Shown: positions 35,770 to 48,520, counted from the first letter of the stretch. The stretch: 64,000 bases of DNA from Desulfovibrio sp. ZJ369 (GCF_011039085.1 NZ_JAAKEI010000006.1:45767-109766), one strand, 5' to 3'. Made by a program: numbers and translations. Notes: a model not told the origin generated them from the letters alone.

Positions 35770-35977
35770 TGTACGTCTCCCTGGAAAAAAAGTTTTTGCG
35801 GTTTTACGTGCGCTGCGGCTTCAAGGCCTGATGCCCTTGGCAACGTCTGTTCCTCGCGTAACGGCTGAGGCAGGGCCAAGCCGCGAACGACCGTCGTCGC
35901 TGCCAGCATTCAATCCCTGGTCACCAGGGAACGTGCGTTGGCGGGAAGACTACTGAGGGGTTGGATTTTCGCAGGAA

Positions 35978-36053
35978 TGGAGCGGGAAACGGGATTTGAA
36001 CCCGCAACCCTCAGCTTGGAAGGCTGATGCTCTAGCCGTTGAGCTATTCCCGC
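35978..36053 (-). tRNA. tRNA-Gly (TCC anticodon)
   Basis: Minus-strand cloverleaf with acceptor GCGGGAA/TTCCCGC, anticodon loop CTTCCAA (TCC), T-loop GTTCAAATC and encoded CCA. It is the tRNA nearest to tuf. Confidence 0.96.
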
Positions 36054-36155
36054 ACGCTACCGTAGTCACCCGACAGACTTCTGTCTCCTACAGCCAAGGC
36101 AGTTTGTAAAAACCAGCCACCGCCCGTCCGAAAATTCCTGAAGACGGTAAAGTGG

Positions 36156-36241
36156 TGGTGGAGGGGGGTGGATTTGAACCACCGAAGTCTTACGACGACA
36201 GATTTACAGTCTGTTCCCTTTGGCCACTCGGGAACCCCTCC
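36156..36241 (-). tRNA. tRNA-Tyr (GTA anticodon)
   Basis: 86-nt class II tRNA on the minus strand: acceptor GGAGGGG, anticodon loop CTGTAAA (GTA), long variable arm (GTCGTAAGAC), T-loop GTTCAAATC, encoded CCA. Confidence 0.96.
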
Positions 36242-36293
36242 ACACGATGCCGCAAAGGCCTTGCCGGACGGCGCGCCTTTGGTCAGCTTTTAG

Positions 36294-36369
36294 TGGAGCT
36301 GGCGATGGGACTCGAACCCGCAACCTGCTGATTACAAATCAGCTGCTCTGCCAGTTGAGCTACGCCAGC
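36294..36369 (-). tRNA. tRNA-Thr (TGT anticodon)
   Basis: Minus-strand cloverleaf with acceptor GCTGGCG/CGCCAGC, anticodon loop TTTGTAA (TGT), T-loop GTTCGAGTC and encoded CCA. It is the first tRNA of the tRNA-tuf cluster. Confidence 0.96.
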
Positions 36370-36511
36370 GGCAAGATGCTCTCTTAGCTGCTTCCGGCGC
36401 TCTTGGCAAGAGAAAAATGCGTTTCAAGAATTTTTTTCACTGTTTTTTGCCCTTGCAGCCGCCCCCAGGATGCAGGGAAACAGGCTGAAACGCCTTGCCC
36501 GTGGTGACTCA

Positions 36512-37367
36512 TTATTTTTTCCAGGCCAGGGTGCAGCGCTCCAGCCCGGCCAGATCGCGGCGCGTGGCCACATGCGCAAAAACCGTCGCCGCGGCCAGCA
36601 ATCCGCGCACGGCTGTGCCTTGCCCTGCGCCGTGCTCCAGAAGCAGCAGACCTCCGACTTTAAGAGCGCGCGCGGCCTGGGCGACGGCCGCCTGCAGATG
36701 GGCAAGGCCGTGATCCGGAGAAAAAAGAGCCGTGTGCGGTTCAAAGCGCACGACCTCGTCCATGACCAGAGGCCGTTCGCATTCCGCAATATAGGGGGGG
36801 TTGCTGACCAGCAGATCACAGGAACAGGCCGCCAGCGGCGCCTGCCGCAGATCGGCCCGCAGACATGCCAGGCGCTGCGCGGCGTCCAGACGACGGGCAT
36901 TGGCCTGGGCCACGGCAAGGGCTTCGGCGTTGATCTCGAGCAGCAGGCCGCGCCAGGCGGGCCGCTCCAGCGCGAGCGTCACGCCGATGCAGCCGGAGCC
37001 CGCGCCCAGATCCGCAAAATACAGCGGCGTCTGGGCAGGCAGCAGCTCCAGCGCGGTTTCGACAAGCAACTCTGTTTCAGGGCGGGGGATCAAGGTGGCG
37101 GGCGTGACCAGAAAATCCCGGCTGAAAAATTCCTTGCGGCCGAGAATCCGGGCCAGAGGCTCGCCTGTGGCCCGGCGGGCCGTGAGCGCGTCCAGCCTGT
37201 CCATTGCGGCAGGGTCCAGCTCGCGCTCAGCTTCCAGAATGCAGTGCAGGCGATCCAGGCCCAGCACATGAGCGGCGAGCAGTTGCGCGCAAAGGCGGGG
37301 GCTGTCCACCCCCGCCTTTGTCAATCGCGCTGTGGCGTTCCGTTCATAGTCCCGCAGGCGCACGCCG

Positions 37368-37390
<23 letters not shown>
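36512..37390 (-). CDS. prmC: Peptide chain release factor N5-glutamine methyltransferase, 292 aa
   Basis: Methylates the Gln of the GGQ motif in release factors RF1/RF2 using S-adenosylmethionine. It shows the N-terminal helical domain (LRDYERNATARLTKAGVDSP, then LCAQLLAAHVLGLDRL), the region ending FLVTPATLIPRPETELLVE, the SAM-binding motif FADLGAGSGCIGVTLA and the catalytic LLVSNPPYIAECE. The start at 37390 gives the usual length of about 290 residues; a longer frame upstream lies inside lon and is not needed. The gene overlaps the last 23 bases of lon, so it is translated from the lon transcript. The usual partner prfA is not next to it. Confidence 0.93.
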
Positions 37391-39968
<2,578 letters not shown>

Positions 39969-39990
39969 ATATACTCCCTGACTGCCCCAA

Positions 39991-40020
39991 GAGCGTGCGT
40001 TTCAAAAGCACTATGCTCTA
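39991..40020. repeat. TAGAGC-family element at the radC stop codon
   Basis: On the minus strand TAGAGCATAGTGCTTTTGAA continues to GCGTGCGCTC-like bases; the opening TAG is the radC stop. It resembles the module at 49742-49793. It lies between radC and lon. Confidence 0.5.
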
Positions 40021-40710
40021 AAGAAGTTTGGATTGTGTTATGCTGTAGCAGTCTCCCTCGGTGACGACGACATGATCCAAAAAGCGCAGGCCCATGCGCG
40101 GCGCCAGCCGTTGCAATTCCGTGGTCAGCAGCATATCCGGCCTGGACGGCGCCGGGTTGCCGCCGGGGTGGTTATGCACAAGAATAATGCCGGCGGCCTT
40201 GTGCGCGAGCGCGGTTTCAAGCACATCCCTGGGCTGCACCGGCACTTCGCCGATGCCGCCGCGTTGCAGCCGCTCCCAGGCGATCAGGCCGTTGCGTTTG
40301 TCCACCAGGGCCACCCAGCATTCTTCATAAGGGCATCCGGCCAGGCGGGCTTTGGCCATCTGCGCCACTGCCTGCGGCGTGGCCAGGATCTCGCGTCGGC
40401 GTACCGCCGATGCGACATAGCGGGCACGCAGTTCGCGCAGCACCCGCCAGAGGCTCATAAGCCCGGGCCCGAAGCCCGGCGTCTGCAACAACTCGTCCGG
40501 CCGGGCGTCAAGCACGCCCCGGATGCTGCCGAAACGCTGCAGCAGTTCTTTGGCCAGAGGTTTGGTGTCTTTGCGAATAAGCCCGTAACCAAGGAAAAGT
40601 TCAAGCACTTCGTAATCTTCAACGGCCAGGGGTTCGCATTCAAGCCGCCGGCGCAGGCGGGCGCGGTGCCCGCTGTACGGGGAAGAACTGGAAGCAGGCT
40701 TCGCTGTCAT
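40018..40710 (-). CDS. radC: RadC family JAB-domain protein, 230 aa
   Basis: The C-terminal JAB/MPN domain carries the metalloprotease-like motif VHNHPGGNPAPSRPD, with the two His and Asp that bind zinc and an upstream Glu in ECWVALVDKRNGL. The N-terminal part has a helix-hairpin-helix-like stretch (LGYGLIRKDTKPLAKELLQ, then GSIRGVLDARPDELLQTPGF). Despite the name, a direct role in DNA repair is not established; the family is common and often linked to mobile elements. Here it is in a housekeeping run between holA and lon. The last residues SKLL are followed by a TAG that begins a TAGAGC element. Confidence 0.93.
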   Translation of the reverse strand: MTAKPASSSSPYSGHRARLRRRLECEPLAVEDYEVLELFLGYGLIRKDTKPLAKELLQRFGSIRGVLDARPDELLQTPGFGPGLMSLWRVLRELRARYVASAVRRREILATPQAVAQMAKARLAGCPYEECWVALVDKRNGLIAWERLQRGGIGEVPVQPRDVLETALAHKAAGIILVHNHPGGNPAPSRPDMLLTTELQRLAPRMGLRFLDHVVVTEGDCYSITQSKLL

Positions 40711-40744
40711 AAGGTAAGCAGTCTTGAAACTTATGCAAGGGGTG

Positions 40745-40779
40745 AGAGCGTTCAGCTCATTTCATTGGCAAAACGCTCC
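40745..40779. repeat. TAGAGC-family palindrome
   Basis: AGAGCGTTCAGCTCATTTC and GGCAAAACGCTCC form an imperfect hairpin in the 242-base radC-holA gap. No gene is seen in the remainder of that gap. Confidence 0.55.
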
Positions 40780-40952
40780 GGGGGCTGTGCCCGTTGGCGA
40801 CAAAGGAGCCGTACGGGCGCGGCAGCGTTTTTCGGCGCAGCGTTCTTCACACTGAAAAGGCAGTAGTATGTATGATGAGTCACCAGAGTACACGAGCGAT
40901 GTTCCCCCTGCGCGACAAGCCTGACCGGCCCTGCGCCGCGTTGCGGCCGCGA

Positions 40953-41978
40953 TCAGGCGCGCGGCTGCCCGGCAAACAAGCAGGTCAGGCGTGCGGCCAG
41001 AAATTCCAGGCTTTGCTCCGGCGTGCGGCGACCGCTTTTGACCTGCCATTCGGCATCCATAATGGCCGCCATGCTTTCCGCCAGGCCCCGCGGGCCGAGG
41101 CGCAGGGCCAACTGCCGCTTGAAGCCCGCTTCAGAGGGATGCAGGCGGACTTTCTCACCGGCCCGGGTTTGCCAGAGCAGACGCATTTCCCGAGCCAGCA
41201 GAGCCAGAAGAGAGAAGAGCAGGCTGTCATTGTCCCGACTGCGCGCCAGCTCCTTCCAGACCGCGGCAAGATTGCCCGCCTCCATATGGCGGATGCAGGC
41301 AAAGATGTTACATTCCGGACTCCAGGAACCTGTGGATGTCATGGCGGTGGTAATGGTTTTCAGGGCCGGGGCATTTCCGGCCGCCGTATCTTCCAAGCTA
41401 CGGGCCCCGCCCGCGTTGCGCAGCAGCGTCAGTTTTTGCAGCTCGTTTTCAATGGCCAGGGCGTCCGGCGGCACGGCGGCGCAGAACTGTTCCAGGGCGT
41501 CCGGCTCAAAGCTCAGTTGCAAAGCCGCGGCGCGTTGCTGCACATGCCGCTTGATGCCGCGCTCCGTAAGCCCTTCATGACGCCAGATCCAGCCTTGCTT
41601 GTCGGCAAAGCCCATGCAGCGCAGTTTGGCAATATGGGCCGGTATTTTGGGCTGGCCTTTTTCCCAGTTCACTTCCAGGCAGAAAAAAGGCCAGCATTGC
41701 GTTGACGGGCGGCCCAGCGCCTGGGAAACATTTTTCCACACCGCCGCAGGCCAGAGCTGAGCCTGACGCACAACCAGCGCGCGCGCTGTGCCGAACAGGC
41801 CCGGCAGGGCGAGTTGTTCCCAGAAGCGCGGCGGCGGTTCCTCATCGCCCCAATACACATGGCGTTCCCACTGGCCGCTTGCCGGCGGAAAGGCGGCAAG
41901 CTGCTCTCTGAGATACGTTCGGAGCAACTGGCTGTCGGGACAGACCAAAAAAGTGAAACCTGGTTTGCTCTGGGGCAT
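40953..41978 (-). CDS. holA: DNA polymerase III delta subunit, 341 aa
   Basis: Clamp-loader subunit that opens the beta sliding clamp. The protein is recognised by overall pattern: an N-terminal segment with FTFLVCPDSQLLRTYLREQL, the middle VWKNVSQAL and FFCLEVNW, a helical region (RGIKRHVQQRAAALQLSFEP, then DALEQFCAAVPPDALAIENELQKL) corresponding to the conserved AL-ELEKL box, and a C-terminal helical collar with RQAR-like helices (LLFSLLALLAREMRLLWQTR). Length fits (E. coli HolA is 343). It follows leuS, as in many bacteria, with a TAGAGC/TAGATC palindrome in between. Confidence 0.88.
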   Translation of the reverse strand: MPQSKPGFTFLVCPDSQLLRTYLREQLAAFPPASGQWERHVYWGDEEPPPRFWEQLALPGLFGTARALVVRQAQLWPAAVWKNVSQALGRPSTQCWPFFCLEVNWEKGQPKIPAHIAKLRCMGFADKQGWIWRHEGLTERGIKRHVQQRAAALQLSFEPDALEQFCAAVPPDALAIENELQKLTLLRNAGGARSLEDTAAGNAPALKTITTAMTSTGSWSPECNIFACIRHMEAGNLAAVWKELARSRDNDSLLFSLLALLAREMRLLWQTRAGEKVRLHPSEAGFKRQLALRLGPRGLAESMAAIMDAEWQVKSGRRTPEQSLEFLAARLTCLFAGQPRA

Positions 41979-42035
41979 GCTTTGGCATCCGGCTTTGCAC
42001 AGTTCGACGTTGCGCTGCGCAGCATTTCAAAGCGT

Positions 42036-42072
42036 TAGATCGTTTTGCTCATGAAATCAGCAAAACGATCTA
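42036..42072. repeat. TAGATC-variant palindrome at the leuS stop codon
   Basis: TAGATCGTTTTGCTCATG and CAGCAAAACGATCTA form a near-perfect stem. Both arms carry T where the family usually has G/C at the fifth position, so pairing is kept. On the minus strand the opening TAG is the leuS stop codon. Confidence 0.75.
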
Positions 42073-44583
42073 ATTCGCCACAATATTTACCAGTTTGCCC
42101 GGCACCACCACCACCTTGCGCACAGTCAGGCCGCTTGTGTGCCGCTGCACCGCGGGATCGCCAAGAGCGGCCTGCTCGCAGGCGATCCTGTCCGCTTCTG
42201 CCGCAATTTCCAGGGTGCCGCGCAGCTTGCCGTTGACCTGGAGAGCCACGGTGAGCATGTCCCGGGCCGTGGCCGCAGCATCCCATTGGGGCCAGGGCGC
42301 GTCGGCCAGGGGGCTTTTGTGGCCCAGGCGCTCCCACAATTCTTCGCAAAGATGCGGGGTGATGGGCGAGAGCAGGGTCAGCACCGTGGCCATGGCTGAG
42401 GAGAAGATCCGCCGCTCGGCCTCGCTGCGGCCCAATTTTTCGCGCGAAAGATACATGGCGTTGACCAGTTCCATGATCGCGGCAATGGCGGTATTGAACT
42501 GAAAACGCCCTGCCATGTCCTCGCCCGCCTTTTTTACGGTGAGATGCTCCTTGCGCCGCAGCTCGCGGGCAGCCGGGCTTTGGGCGTCGGCAGCCGCGGC
42601 TTCGCAGGCCTTGAGCGGCAAAAGGCGTTCCTCTTCCTCGTTGAAGAGACGCCAGACGCGGTTGAGAAAGCGCGAAGCCCCTTCAATGCCTGAATCCGAC
42701 CAGTCGAAATCCCGTTCCGGGGGGGCCGCAAAAAGGCAGAACAGACGCACCGTATCCGCGCCGTACCTGGCAATCATCTCCGTGGGATCAACCACATTGC
42801 CCTTGGACTTGGACATTTTGCCGCCGTCCTTGAGCACCATGCCCTGAGTCAGCAGATTGGTGAAGGGCTCGGCCAGATCCTTGGGGAAAAAGCCCAGATC
42901 CCGCAGAACTTTCGTGAAGAAGCGGGAGTAGAGCAGATGCAGGATGGCGTGCTCCACGCCGCCGATATATTGATCTACGGGCAGCCAGTATCTGAGCGCC
43001 TCGGGCGTGAACGGGGCCGTGGCGTTGCGGGCGTCGGTGTAGCGCGCGAAATACCACGAGGACTCCACAAAAGTATCCAGAGTGTCTGTTTCACGCCTGG
43101 CCGGACCGCCGCAGCAGGGGCATACGCACTCCGCAAAAGAGGGTGTTTGGGGTAAGGGCGAACGGCCGTCGTCGCGGATTTTCACATCCAGGGGCAGGAG
43201 AACGGGCAGATTCTCTTCTTTTTCCGGGACAACGCCGCATTTTTCGCAGTAGATTACGGGGATGGGCGCGCCCCAGTAACGCTGGCGCGAGATATTCCAG
43301 TCCCGCAAACGAAACTGGGTGGTGGCTTTGCCTTTGCCCTGCTTTTCCAGGGCGGCGGCAACGGCGGCCTTGCCTTCCACATTGGGCAGCCCGTCAAAGT
43401 CTCCGGAATTGACCATGCGGCCTTCGCCGGTATAGGCCTCGCCCATGCTTTCCGGTTCAAGCTGTTGCCCCTGCGGATTGATCACCACCCGCACGGGCAG
43501 GCCGTATTTGCGGGCAAAGTCAAAGTCGCGCTGGTCATGCGCGGGCACGCCCATGACCGCGCCGGTGCCGTAGTCGGCCAGGACGAAGTTGCCGAGCCAG
43601 AGGGGCACGCGTTGCCCGCTGAAGGGATGCACGGCATACGCGCCGGTGAAGATGCCTTCTTTTTCCAGGGTGTCGGACTGACGATCCAGGCGGTCCATGT
43701 TCCGGATGCGCTCCACAAAGGCTCGCACCTCATCCGCCTTTTCGTAGCCCTGGATCAGCTTTTCCACCAGCTCATGCTCCGGGGCCAGGGTCATAAAGGT
43801 CACGCCGTAGAGCGTGTCCGGCCGGGTGGTGAAAACGTCGATGCCCTGCGCGCCCGCAACGGCCCTGTCCAGGCCGAAGGTAATGAGCGCGCCCGTGGAC
43901 TTGCCGATCCAGTTGCGCTGCATGGCAAGTACGCGCTCCGGCCAGCCGCCGTCCAGACGGGCAAGATCTTCCAGCAATTCGTCGCCGTAGGCGGTGATAC
44001 GCAAAAACCACTGGGTCAGATCCTTTTGCTCCACCCGGCTGTCGCAACGCCAGCACAGACCGTCAATGACCTGCTCGTTGGCCAGCACCGTATGGCAGGA
44101 CGGGCACCAGTTCTGCGGCGCTTTTTTGCGATAGACCAGGCCTTTTTCCAGAAGGCGGAGAAAGAACATCTGCTCCCAGCGGTAGTACTCAGGGCGGCAG
44201 GTGGCAAGCTCGCGCGTCCAGTCGTAGGAATACCCCAGTCGCTTGAGCTGGGCGCGCATAGTGTCGATATTGGCGTAGGTCCATTGGGCAGGGTGGGTGT
44301 GATGCTTGATGGCCGCGTTCTCGGCGGGCAGGCCGAAAGCGTCCCAGCCCATGGGGTGCAGCACGTTGAAGCCCTGCATGCGCTTGCAGCGCGCCACCAC
44401 GTCGCCGATGGAGTAGTTGCGCACATGGCCCATATGGATGTTGCCCGAAGGATACGGAAACATCTCAAGCACATAATACTTGGGCTTCTCGTTCTCATGC
44501 CGGACGGCGAAAGCGTTTTCGGCCTGCCAGCGGGCCTGCCATTTTTTTTCGACAGTCTGCGGATCGTAGCGTTCTTGGGTCAT
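42070..44583 (-). CDS. leuS: Leucyl-tRNA synthetase, 837 aa
   Basis: Class I synthetase that charges tRNA-Leu. The HIGH-type motif is [15 protein letters not shown] near residue 45, and the KMSKS loop [14 protein letters not shown] near residue 589. The CP1 editing domain is present ([17 protein letters not shown]), and cysteine-rich zinc-like elements flank it (CPSCHTV, CEKCGVV and CPCCGGPA). The C-terminal region ends with the usual beta domain ([20 protein letters not shown]). Length is normal. It lies 23 bases downstream of nusB and upstream of holA in a riboflavin-nusB-leuS-holA order. Confidence 0.98.
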   Translation of the reverse strand: MTQERYDPQTVEKKWQARWQAENAFAVRHENEKPKYYVLEMFPYPSGNIHMGHVRNYSIGDVVARCKRMQGFNVLHPMGWDAFGLPAENAAIKHHTHPAQWTYANIDTMRAQLKRLGYSYDWTRELATCRPEYYRWEQMFFLRLLEKGLVYRKKAPQNWCPSCHTVLANEQVIDGLCWRCDSRVEQKDLTQWFLRITAYGDELLEDLARLDGGWPERVLAMQRNWIGKSTGALITFGLDRAVAGAQGIDVFTTRPDTLYGVTFMTLAPEHELVEKLIQGYEKADEVRAFVERIRNMDRLDRQSDTLEKEGIFTGAYAVHPFSGQRVPLWLGNFVLADYGTGAVMGVPAHDQRDFDFARKYGLPVRVVINPQGQQLEPESMGEAYTGEGRMVNSGDFDGLPNVEGKAAVAAALEKQGKGKATTQFRLRDWNISRQRYWGAPIPVIYCEKCGVVPEKEENLPVLLPLDVKIRDDGRSPLPQTPSFAECVCPCCGGPARRETDTLDTFVESSWYFARYTDARNATAPFTPEALRYWLPVDQYIGGVEHAILHLLYSRFFTKVLRDLGFFPKDLAEPFTNLLTQGMVLKDGGKMSKSKGNVVDPTEMIARYGADTVRLFCLFAAPPERDFDWSDSGIEGASRFLNRVWRLFNEEEERLLPLKACEAAAADAQSPAARELRRKEHLTVKKAGEDMAGRFQFNTAIAAIMELVNAMYLSREKLGRSEAERRIFSSAMATVLTLLSPITPHLCEELWERLGHKSPLADAPWPQWDAAATARDMLTVALQVNGKLRGTLEIAAEADRIACEQAALGDPAVQRHTSGLTVRKVVVVPGKLVNIVAN

Positions 44584-44606
44584 GTGCGGATCACCGGGTT
44601 GGCAGG

Positions 44607-45095
44607 TTAGGAGTGAGATTCGGGCTGTGCGTGCGCGGTATGCAATTCCCCGTTTTCCAGGGCTTTGGCCGCTGCGTCAAGAATGCCGTTGATAAAATTT
44701 TTGGCCTTGCCTTCGCCGAACTGGCGGCTCAGTTCCAGGGCTTCGTTGATGGCCACCTTGGGGGGCACATCCTGCCGGAAGAGCATTTCAAAGACCGCCA
44801 GACGCAAGAGGGTGAGTTCAATGCGGCCCATGCGATCCACGCGCCAGTGGTGGGAGAAGCGGCCGATGGCGGCGTCCAGTTCCGCGCTTTTGCTCCAGAC
44901 GCCCTCCACAAGCTCCCAGGCAAAACCCGCGGGATCGGGAATGCCTGCTTCAGCCTCGGCGGCATTGTCGGGCGAGAGCCGGAAAGCCCTGCGCAGATCC
45001 TCGCGATTGGCCGCCGGGGTGAAGGAGAGCCCGTAGAGCACCTGGAAAGCGCGCTCGCGTTCGCCGCGGCGAGTGGCGTTTTTACCTTTGCTCAT
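44607..45095 (-). CDS. nusB: Transcription antitermination factor NusB, 162 aa
   Basis: RNA-binding partner of NusE (S10) in rRNA antitermination. It has the conserved start [17 protein letters not shown], the middle [20 protein letters not shown], and [21 protein letters not shown] followed by [27 protein letters not shown], the hallmark C-terminal block. Length is normal with a small insert in the first half. It starts 3 bases after ribH, the usual ribH-nusB pairing. Confidence 0.97.
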   Translation of the reverse strand: MSKGKNATRRGERERAFQVLYGLSFTPAANREDLRRAFRLSPDNAAEAEAGIPDPAGFAWELVEGVWSKSAELDAAIGRFSHHWRVDRMGRIELTLLRLAVFEMLFRQDVPPKVAINEALELSRQFGEGKAKNFINGILDAAAKALENGELHTAHAQPESHS

Positions 45096-45098
45096 GAA

Positions 45099-45569
45099 TT
45101 ACAATTGCTCCAGCACGCGGATGGTTTCCAGCATGGCGGCGGCGGCTTCAACGCCCTTGTTGCCGGCTTTGGAGCCGGCCCGCTCTATGGCCTGCTCAAT
45201 GTTGTCGCAGGTCAGAAGGCCGAAACCAATGGGCGTGCCTGAGGCCAGCATGGCCTGGGCAATGCCCTTGCTGGCTTCCGCGCAAACATAGTCAAAATGG
45301 GGCGTGCCGCCGCGGATCACCGCGCCCAGGGCCAGAATGCCGTCATACTTCTGCGAGGCGCCCAGTTTCTGGCAGATCAACGGGAGCTCAAAGGCGCCGG
45401 GAATACGCACCAGGGTGATGTCGGAAGCCTCAAGGCCGTGACGTTCAAGATAGTCCAGCGCGCCGCCCACCAGGCGGTCCACAATAAAATCATTGAAGCG
45501 CGTGGCAACAATGGCCACCTTGAGGCCTTTGGCGTCCAACTGGCCCGCAATGGTCGTAACAGTGCTCAT
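45099..45569 (-). CDS. ribH: 6,7-dimethyl-8-ribityllumazine synthase, 156 aa
   Basis: Penultimate enzyme of riboflavin synthesis; condenses the ribityl-pyrimidine with dihydroxybutanone phosphate. The start at 45569 has AGGAGTTGCC upstream and gives [20 protein letters not shown]. Signature parts: [53 protein letters not shown] and [20 protein letters not shown]. The catalytic His is in GTPHFDYV. It lies between ribE and nusB; the ribE-ribH gap (45570-45759) is filled by a multi-hairpin repeat rather than by a ribBA gene. Confidence 0.97.
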   Translation of the reverse strand: MSTVTTIAGQLDAKGLKVAIVATRFNDFIVDRLVGGALDYLERHGLEASDITLVRIPGAFELPLICQKLGASQKYDGILALGAVIRGGTPHFDYVCAEASKGIAQAMLASGTPIGFGLLTCDNIEQAIERAGSKAGNKGVEAAAAMLETIRVLEQL

Positions 45570-45621
45570 GGCAACTCCTGCTGATGATGACGGCAAAGCG
45601 TTGTGTCGATCCTCGCACGAC

Positions 45622-45762
45622 TAGAGCATTTTCACTTTGAAAATGCTCTGCTGACGCGAAAGCGGCAGCCGCCGCAACGCGGCGTACATTCAGGCGAAAA
45701 CCGCGTTTTTCGCCTGAATGCCACCTTTGACTTTCATAAAAAGTCAAAGGTAATCTGCTCTA
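45622..45762 (-). repeat. 141-bp composite TAGAGC element, copy 1
   Basis: Reading on the minus strand from 45762, the element starts TAGAGCAGATTA and has four structured modules: H1 (CCTTTGACTTT..AAAGTCAAAGG), H2 (CAGGCG, loop AACGCGG, CGCCTG; 45687-45720), H3 (CGCCGCGTTGCGGCGGC) and H4 (AGAGCATTTTCAAAG..GAAAATGCTCT). It matches 48801-48942 at about 96 percent by eye, in opposite orientation. Its first triplet is the TAG stop of ribE. Confidence 0.85.
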
Positions 45763-46416
45763 GATAAAGCCGGTTCGGAGCAAAAATTCCCTGCTGATTT
45801 GCGTATGTTTTTCCGCTGCCTTTGTCTGCCACGGGCCCAGCAGGCGGCGAACGTATTTTCCGATCAGGTCCGTTTCCATATTGACATGCACGCCGGGACG
45901 CCAGAGGCGCATGGTTGTGCGTTTCTGCGTATCCGGGATACTGTTGATTTCCAGAAAATCCGGACCGCAATCATTGACCGTAAGGCTGATTCCGTCAAGG
46001 GCCACCGAACCCTTGGGAATGACCTCCGAACCGTAGGCGGCCGGAAAAGCGAGACGGCAGCAGAGGGATTGCCCGGCGGGCCGCACTTCCAGCACGGTGG
46101 CCAGACAATCCACATGGCCGCTGACCAGGTGCCCGCCCAGGCGGTCGCCCACGGCAAGCGCGCGCTCCAGGTTGACCGCGTCCCCTCTGGCGAGTTTGCC
46201 CAATGTGGTGCGCGAAAGGGTTTCGGCCGAGGCATAGGCCGTAAAACTCTCCGGCCTGTGCATTTCCACGGAAAGGCAGGCTCCATTGACCGCAATGGAT
46301 TCGCCGTCCGTCAGATTTTCAAGGGCAAAAAGCGGTTGAATGTCCAGGCGACATTCCGCGCCGCTTTTGCGCACGGCCACAATTGTGCCCTGGCCCTGGA
46401 TGATGCCCGTGAACAT
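45760..46416 (-). CDS. ribE: Riboflavin synthase alpha chain, 218 aa
   Basis: Last step of riboflavin synthesis; dismutates two lumazine molecules. It has the classic duplicated lumazine-binding barrels: the N-terminal MFTGIIQGQGTIVAVRKSG with LTDGESIAVNGACLSVE, and the second with LGGHLVSGHVDCLATVLEVR and GSVALDGISLTVND. Length is normal. It follows ribD by 21 bases. The stop TAG is the first triplet of the 141-bp composite repeat, so the end of the coding frame and the repeat boundary coincide. The C-terminal residues (QISREFLLRTGFI) look ordinary, so the repeat may have replaced only the stop codon. Confidence 0.97.
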   Translation of the reverse strand: MFTGIIQGQGTIVAVRKSGAECRLDIQPLFALENLTDGESIAVNGACLSVEMHRPESFTAYASAETLSRTTLGKLARGDAVNLERALAVGDRLGGHLVSGHVDCLATVLEVRPAGQSLCCRLAFPAAYGSEVIPKGSVALDGISLTVNDCGPDFLEINSIPDTQKRTTMRLWRPGVHVNMETDLIGKYVRRLLGPWQTKAAEKHTQISREFLLRTGFI

Positions 46417-46437
46417 GCCGCGCTCTCCCGGATCCTG

Positions 46438-47586
46438 TCAATCTCCGGCGGCCGGGGCCGCCGGGCGAAGAGTGATGTGGATGTCGCCGCCGCAAAGGCC
46501 CATGCTGCTTACGCGCAGACGCAGCGCTTCGCTCAGATCCAGGGGGGCGCGGCCGCTGAACAGAGGGTGCGCGTCATTGTCGCCCAGAATCATGGGGGAG
46601 AGGTGCAAGCGGAACTCATCCACAAAACCGGCTTCCAAAAGGGCGAGGCCGAGTTTGCCGCCGCCCTCGCAGAGTACATAAGGGCAGTTCAACTCCCGGC
46701 GCAGCGTCTGGAACATGCCGAGAAAATCCGGGCCGCCGCGCGGGGCGGGCCCCAGGGCCAGAACGCGCACGCCTTTTTGGCGCAAAGCCTGGGCTGTGGT
46801 GGAAGCCGCGGCTGCGGGCGAAGCCAGAAAGATGGTGTGGTCCGGCCGATCCTTGAGCAAATGAAAGTCCGCGTCAGGCATGGGCAGGCGCGACGTGAGC
46901 ACGCAGGCCAGGGGCTGCGGGTCTGCCGCGGATGTGCTGCGGGCCGTGAGCCGGGGGTTGTCGGCCCTGAAAGTGCCGCCGCCCACCAGCACCGCGCCGC
47001 CGCACAGCCCTATGTCTGCCCGCAGCTTGTGCACCTCGCGGCGCGAATCCTCCGAGCTGATCCACTGGGACTGGCCTTTGCGCGTGGCAATGCGGCCATC
47101 CAGGGTTGCCGCCATCTTGAGGAGCACATAAGGACGATCCAGTCTCTGCCAGATCAGAAAATCCGCCAGCATGTCGCGGCATTCCTGCTCGCAGACATGC
47201 TCGATCACCTCCACCCCGGCCTGGCGCAGGCGCGCGGCGCCTCCCGCGGCCAGGGGATTGGGATCGGCAAGCCCCATGACCACCCGGCTGATGCCCGCAT
47301 CCAGAATCGCCTGGGTGCAGGGAGGGGTTTTCCCCTGATGGTTGCAGGGCTCCAGGGTGACCACCAGCGTGCAGCCGCGCGGATCCACGCCCTGGGCGGC
47401 AGCGTCTTTCAGACATTCGATCTCGGCATGAGCCTTGCCGGCCGCATGGTGATACCCCCGGGCCAGAATACGACCGTCGCGCATCAGCACTGCGCCGACC
47501 GCGGGATTGGGATAGGTTTTCCAGCGCCCCAATTCTGCCAGGCGCAAGGCCTCACGCATGAACGGCGCAAAATCCGGCTCAGTCAT
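46438..47586 (-). CDS. ribD: Bifunctional riboflavin biosynthesis deaminase/reductase, 382 aa
   Basis: The N-terminal cytidine-deaminase-like domain carries the zinc site (HAEIECL, and [17 protein letters not shown]) and the start segment [25 protein letters not shown]. The C-terminal reductase domain has [18 protein letters not shown], the NADPH-binding [18 protein letters not shown] and [18 protein letters not shown]. It converts the first pyrimidine intermediate in two steps. The start at 47586 overlaps the stop of the upstream deaminase gene (ATGACTGA), implying coupled translation. The longer frame upstream lies inside that gene and is rejected. Confidence 0.96.
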   Translation of the reverse strand: MTEPDFAPFMREALRLAELGRWKTYPNPAVGAVLMRDGRILARGYHHAAGKAHAEIECLKDAAAQGVDPRGCTLVVTLEPCNHQGKTPPCTQAILDAGISRVVMGLADPNPLAAGGAARLRQAGVEVIEHVCEQECRDMLADFLIWQRLDRPYVLLKMAATLDGRIATRKGQSQWISSEDSRREVHKLRADIGLCGGAVLVGGGTFRADNPRLTARSTSAADPQPLACVLTSRLPMPDADFHLLKDRPDHTIFLASPAAAASTTAQALRQKGVRVLALGPAPRGGPDFLGMFQTLRRELNCPYVLCEGGGKLGLALLEAGFVDEFRLHLSPMILGDNDAHPLFSGRAPLDLSEALRLRVSSMGLCGGDIHITLRPAAPAAGD

Positions 47587-48130
47587 GGCAGCCCTCTTCA
47601 CATCCTGTCGCGGTTGCGCAGCCGGGCAAAGGCTGAAGCCTGCCGTCAGGCGTTTTTTCGGCCAGATCCCGGATAAGAGGCGGCGTGAAATTGAACTGTT
47701 CCACAAGCACCCCTGCTTCCTTGAGCATGGCTGCGGCCAGATCGTCCGGATAATCCTCGGTGTAGAAAATACGGCGGATGCCGCAGTTGATCAGCATTTT
47801 GCTGCAAAGCCCGCAGGGATGTGTGGTGCAGTAGAGCTCAGCGCCCTGAATATTGATGCCGTGCACTGCGGCCTGGATGATCACGTTTTGCTCGGCGTGC
47901 AGACCACGGCAGATTTCATGGCGCTGGCCGGAGGGGATGCCCAGTTGCTCGCGCAGGCAGCCCACTTCAAGGCAGTGCGGAACGCCGGCCGGAGCGCCGT
48001 TGTACCCTGTGGCCAGGATACGTTTGTCCTTGACGGCCACGGCACCCACCCTGCGGCGGGTGCATGTGGATCGCTCGCTCACCAGGTAGGTGATATTCAT
48101 GAAATAGTCAGGCCAGGGCAGTCGTCGCAT
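47579..48130 (-). CDS. dCMP deaminase-like (ComEB) cytidine/deoxycytidylate deaminase, 183 aa
   Basis: Zinc-dependent deaminase of the ComEB/dCMP deaminase family, which supplies dUMP for thymidylate synthesis. The catalytic motif [11 protein letters not shown] and the paired-cysteine motif [16 protein letters not shown] are intact, preceded by [20 protein letters not shown] and [10 protein letters not shown]. The C-terminal 40 residues are unusual: [20 protein letters not shown] ending EEGCHD, with extra Cys and His that might bind a metal. It is the first gene of a run dCMP deaminase-ribD-ribE-ribH-nusB-leuS-holA. The link with ribD is by overlap and common fold, not by pathway. Confidence 0.92.
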   Translation of the reverse strand: MRRLPWPDYFMNITYLVSERSTCTRRRVGAVAVKDKRILATGYNGAPAGVPHCLEVGCLREQLGIPSGQRHEICRGLHAEQNVIIQAAVHGINIQGAELYCTTHPCGLCSKMLINCGIRRIFYTEDYPDDLAAAMLKEAGVLVEQFNFTPPLIRDLAEKTPDGRLQPLPGCATATGCEEGCHD

Positions 48131-48485
48131 GGGGCACCTTCACGGAAGTTTACGGCAGTTTACACAGAGCCGGCCTAAAAGCCAAGCCACGGTGTTTTTC
48201 ATCCCAGGGCCGATGCAATCTCAGGGCGTATGCCCTGCACAGGTTCCCGGCAGGCTCAGCGGCAAAAACAAATTTTTGCGATCTTTCAACGCCTTGCCCT
48301 GCATTGGGGGGCCTGCCGGCTTCGTCAAGCTGCGCTTTTTGCAAAAGGGGAAAACTCCTTAATGGAGCCGCAGTTTCTGGCAGCATGTACTACAGAAAAC
48401 TTTGTTGAGAGCAGAACTCATTTCATAATTCTGGAAAAAGCCATGGATTTTGGATAGCATCAAAAAATGAGCAAAGCCGAATTGT

Positions 48486-48520
48486 TAGAGCGGTTTGCTG
48501 TTGAAAACGGCAACCGCTCT
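48486..48520. repeat. TAGAGC-family palindrome (TAGAGCGG variant)
   Basis: TAGAGCGGTTTGCTGTTG and GGCAACCGCTCT pair. The GG/CC variant is shared with 60557-60594, again with compensation in both arms. Confidence 0.65.

Noticed and set aside
48131..48480. FMN riboswitch upstream of the riboflavin run
   Set aside because: No stretch resembling the conserved RFN element was found in either strand before the dCMP deaminase gene, so none is claimed.
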